The translations under genes and the position numbers were made by a program. Shown piece after piece: positions 60,936 through 64,000 of a stretch of 64,000 nucleotides of DNA. Origin of the DNA: Mycteria americana (lineage: Eukaryota; Chordata; Aves; Ciconiiformes; Ciconiidae); assembly GCF_035582795.1 (NCBI RefSeq), contig NW_027445644.1, positions 659,615-723,614 of the forward strand, in the 5' to 3' direction. Position 1 is the first letter of the stretch. Every line of letters starts with the position of its first letter. The notes beneath the pieces are model-generated. The model made no database searches. It was not told where the DNA came from and saw nothing but the letters and a program-made list of their open reading frames with translations.

Positions 60936-61685
60936 GAGCTGATGCACCTGGAATCCCTGCCAAGCCCCCCCGGCCCTGCTCCATCTCCAGGCAGCCCCCG
61001 CCACCCAGCTCCAACACACCACAGCCCCCACACACCCCCGCCAGCCCTTGCTGCCGGTGCAGCACTCTTTCACCCCCCCCTGCTGCCACTCCATGCCTCC
61101 GACATGGACCCCACCGGCCCAGCTGCCCACCCACAGGCACCGCCGCCCTCCTCGGGGCTTTCCCTGGGACCCGCTCACCTTCTCCCTCAGTGCAGCCACA
61201 GCCCAGCGATGCTCGGCAGCTGCTCTGCCCCTCCTTTCCCTCACACCAGCCCCTCCACGGCCACCCGGGCAGGGCAGCACCAGCCTTTCCACCGGCAGCC
61301 ATCCCATGATAGGGACGGGCTGTCGCCATCGACCTTGCCGCCCGCCCCTGGGGCTCCTCCAGCCCCAGCCCACAGCAGGAGGCCAGCAGGAACAGGGGGC
61401 CATCACCCGACTCCCTCAGTGCCTCACCTCCTCCCCTGGGCTCCCTCACAGCCCCTGGCCTGGGGCAAAGGGAGCGCAAACACAGCGGGGAGGGCAAAGG
61501 AGACAGCAAGTGTTCATTCGGTCACGCACGTAACAAGTCCCTGGAGCAAGTCTGCTCGGGGACTCGGGGGCCCTGACACTGCCCCTGCTCCTGAGGCACC
61601 TTGGCAGTTGTTCCCGCAGCCACGCTCATCAGTTCGGCAGGGAACAGATGGTCGCTCAGCTGGCTCCTGGAGCGATGGGCTGCTG
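60936..61685. other. C-rich, GC-rich sequence without a supported gene
   Basis: Open frames of up to 411 codons on the plus strand and 304 codons on the minus strand cross this area, rich in Pro/Ser/His or Gly/Arg. They overlap on opposite strands and run through the poly-C and 62-bp repeats. I regard them as consequences of base composition. Confidence 0.55.
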
Positions 61686-62330
61686 GGCAGAGGTGGCCCC
61701 CAAAAATGAGGAGCAGGGCGTAGGACACTAGACGAGAGGAGAAAAGTGGCAGCCGGCTGGACAGTGGGGTGTAGCGAGAAAGCATGAGGCAGGGAACAAG
61801 ACAGCAAGAGAAGGACCAGGACAGGGAGCCCGATAGAGGTGGAGAAAGAAGCAGCAGTGAGAGAGGAAGAGAGGGAGCAGAAAGAGGGAGAGGGAGCGAG
61901 ACAGAGATCAACAAAGAAGGACAGGGAGCAGGATGGAGATGCAGGAAAAACCTGGGATGGACAGCACGACAGAGAGGGAGGAAAGAAGAATAGGGGCAGG
62001 AAGACAGAGACAGCAAAAATACCAACAGGCCAGAGAGAGGGAGGACCTAAAAGATGGGGACAGGGTGCTGCTCAGAGCAAGATGGAGAAAGGAGGTACGA
62101 GGAGCAAAAAACTATTGCAGCAGCATGGGAAGGAGACGGGGCCAGTGGAGGGGCAGGGAGGCACCAGGACACAGAAGAGAGGTGACAGACCCCTGAGGGC
62201 CCTGGACTCACTGCAGCTCTTGCTCTCGGCGCTGCCGGGAGAATTTGCCACTTCACACGCTTCTTTCTCTTTCCCTCTTGCCTTCCTCTTTTCTGTAACT
62301 CCACTCACTTGGCTGTCCTCCACCTAAGAA
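61686..62330. repeat. Purine-rich block plus segment duplicated from the 50-kb locus
   Basis: GA-rich repeats like those at 48,790-50,160 run to about 62,160. Then 62,165-62,330 resembles 50,140-50,310: both read GAAGAG-GGTGACA, then GGACTCAC-GCAGCTC and a CT-rich stretch. On the minus strand both encode a short similar peptide (NSPGSAES / NLPGSAES) followed by GTGAGTC, which could be a splice donor. Confidence 0.7.
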
Positions 62331-62892
62331 AATACGTGGGTGTCTTACAGCTCTTATGAGACGAGGCTTCCCAGACACATAGCCTCGCTCGCTCGCGCAC
62401 TACGCAGCCATACCGTGCCTTTGGGTATGCATACAGACTGCAGTGCACGCCGGCAGTCTGGCCTGCTGCGGACTATGAAGAGGGATCCTTCCTCACCCGG
62501 AGAGGCAGGCTCTCTCTTGCCTGCAGCGGGAGGCAGCTGCGGGCTGGCCGGCCTTCGATTTCTTCTTCTTTATCTTTCTCTGGCCTCTCCGGCTTCAGCT
62601 GCGGCAGCTCCTGTCCACAGCCAGCAAGCGCTCCACCCGTCCCTTTTTGCCTCCACGCCGCGAGGAGAGCGAGGCCAGGCAGAGACAACCCATGCAAACC
62701 TGAGGTGGGTGCAGTCAAGGGCATCCCCAGGGGAGGAAGGGACAACCGTGTCCTCAGCGTGGCCTCTGGGAGAGGGAGAAGGAGTTCCTCAAGTTTCCTA
62801 TGTGATTGAAGAACCTCAGTCTAAAAATGTGGACTGGAATGATAGCTGTGTCTGTATATATATATATAAAAAAAAATATATATATATATGTG

Positions 62893-62927
<35 letters not shown>

Positions 62928-63005
62928 ACAGGGAAAGTGGTGGTGATTAATTGGAATGTATTGGAAAGAGTAGGACCTGGGCATGACATAGATGGTATAG
63001 AATAA
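62331..63005 (+). other. 221-codon open frame ending just before an LTR (uncertain)
   Basis: An open frame from 62,340 to 63,005 contains a hydrophobic stretch ending in small residues (near 62,553-62,613) that resembles a signal peptide. It crosses the TA microsatellite at 62,855-62,925 and stops 11 bp before the LTR. Composition, the embedded microsatellite and the absence of a known domain make it doubtful as a gene. It could include the decayed 3' end of an ERV internal region. Confidence 0.2.
62855..62925. repeat. TA microsatellite
   Basis: Two (TA)n runs, each preceded by GTGTCTG and separated by an A-rich spacer. Confidence 0.95.
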
Positions 63006-63016
63006 GGGGTGGGTAC
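63000..63016 (+). promoter_or_regulatory. Probable polypurine tract before LTR
   Basis: GAATAAGGGGTGGGTAC abuts the LTR start TGTCCTGG. Its composition and position fit a retroviral polypurine tract, indicating that the LTR is the 3' LTR of a mostly lost element. Confidence 0.6.
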
Positions 63017-63630
63017 TGTCCTGGTTTTGGCTGGGATAGAGTTAATTTTCTTCTTAGTAGCTGGTATAGTGATGTGTTTTGGATTTAGGATGGGAATAAT
63101 GTTGATAACACACTGATGTTTTAGTTGTTGCTGAGCAGTGCTTACACCAAGTCAAGGACTTTTCAGCTTCTCATGCTCTACCGACTGAGAAGGCTGGAGA
63201 TGCACAAGAAGCTGGGAGGGGTCAGCCACGACAGCTGACCCAAACTGGCCAAAGGGATATTCCATACCATATGGCGTCATGCTCAGTATATAAACTGAGG
63301 GGAGTTGGCCAGGGGGGAGCCATCCCTGCTCAGGGACTGGCTGGGCATCAGTCAGCAGGTGGTGAGCAATTGCATTGTGCATCACTTGTTTTTGTACATT
63401 ATTTTATCATTATTATTATTATTATTATTGTTGTTGCTGTTCTTGTTGTAGTTGTTGTTATTATTATTATCCCTTCCTCTGCTGTTCTATTAAACTGTCT
63501 TTATCTCAACCCATGGGTTTTAGTTGGTTTTTTTCCCCCCAATTCTCTTCCCCATCCCACCAGGGCCGGGGCGGAGGGCAAGCAAGCGGCTGTGTGGTGC
63601 TTAGTGGCTGACTGAGTTTAAACCACAACA
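63017..63630 (+). mobile_element. Complete avian-type LTR (614 bp)
   Basis: The LTR begins TGTCCTGGTTTTGGCTGGGA and ends AAACCACAACA, with a TATATAA element at 63,287-63,293 and ATTAAA at 63,489-63,494 as a possible polyadenylation signal. It contains an internal ATT/GTT microsatellite (about 63,403-63,470). It is the most complete plus-strand example in the window of the LTR type that is truncated in the macrosatellite and reversed at 56,677. Confidence 0.9.
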
Positions 63631-64000
63631 CTATCATATTGTTATCATTACCATTTTCTGGTAATCTGTGGTTATTTTGTTCCTACACAAATGTTTAGAT
63701 TCAACTCACTTCTACTGAGAAATGAATCTGCTCTGCATCCTGGAGCCTGTATAAAGGTATGTTTAACACTGGGTCAGAGCTGCCTCTCTCATAGGGTGTC
63801 TCTAATAAAATGGGATCGCCCCAGTGCACTGCCAGAGGTTGGGGTCTTCTTCCAAAGTTGGTGCCAGGAATAGGCATGAGCAACTGCTCCCCAAAAGGGC
63901 CTGTTGCTCCATGGATTCAGGAGGCAAGAGCTCAATGCCATGTTATGGCCTGTTAGAGGGTTGGATTTAAGACTAACCCATCGTTGTCTAGTGACTGGAG
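63631..64000. other. Sequence after the LTR, possible further retroviral 5' region
   Basis: Contains TGTATAAAGG near 63,750, AATAAAA near 63,804 and TGGTGCCAGGAATAGGC at 63,859, reminiscent of a tRNA-Leu primer-binding site, followed by an ATG at 63,877. The order resembles the end of an LTR plus leader, but no LTR limits are visible and the window ends soon after. Confidence 0.25.

Noticed and set aside
60474-61709. A 411-codon plus-strand frame and a 304-codon minus-strand frame.
   Set aside because: Both cross poly-C and the 62-bp tandem repeat and overlap each other; they reflect GC-rich composition.

Overview
The window looks like avian nuclear DNA, probably from a neoavian bird. The evidence is vertebrate TTAGGG repeats, gammaretrovirus-like endogenous retrovirus (ERV) fragments, and LTRs of the kind abundant in bird genomes. 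I saw no bacterial-type genes, rRNA or tRNA genes. The species cannot be fixed from the sequence. Most of the window is repetitive DNA, and no intact host protein-coding gene could be demonstrated.

Layout. (1) From 1 to about 23,794 there is an uninterrupted tandem array of a 178-bp satellite, about 134 monomers, continuing beyond the left edge. It has several monomer classes, a three-monomer higher-order repeat, larger block duplications and a more degraded right edge. (2) From 23,795 to about 35,747 there is a near-identical tandem array of a 4,860-bp unit: two full copies and a truncated third. Each full unit is a mosaic containing a C-rich tract, a segment with a diverged relative at 40,995-41,879, a truncated LTR joined to degenerate telomeric repeats, and three ~175-bp sub-repeats. 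(3) From 35,833 to 38,008 lies the 3' half of a gammaretrovirus-like ERV (integrase, env remnant, polypurine tract, LTR). (4) From 38,009 to 56,676 the sequence is mostly single copy, with a probable class II LTR, long purine-rich repeats, a CpG-rich promoter-like patch and possible isolated exons. (5) From 56,677 to 57,237 lies a reverse-oriented LTR, and from 57,313 to about 60,360 the 5' half (LTR, gag, protease, RT, RNase H) of the same gammaretrovirus-like family. (6) From 60,360 to the end there is a GC-rich patch with tandem ZNF143-like promoter motifs, a second purine-rich block duplicated from the 50-kb locus, a TA microsatellite and another LTR.

The features do not form a pathway. 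The most interesting points concern chromosome architecture: a little-diverged, CpG-rich, dyad-rich satellite joined directly to a macrosatellite that carries a retroviral LTR fused to interstitial telomere repeats, and two complementary halves of one ERV family about 20 kb apart in permuted order. All retroviral reading frames are broken by stops, frameshifts or deletions.
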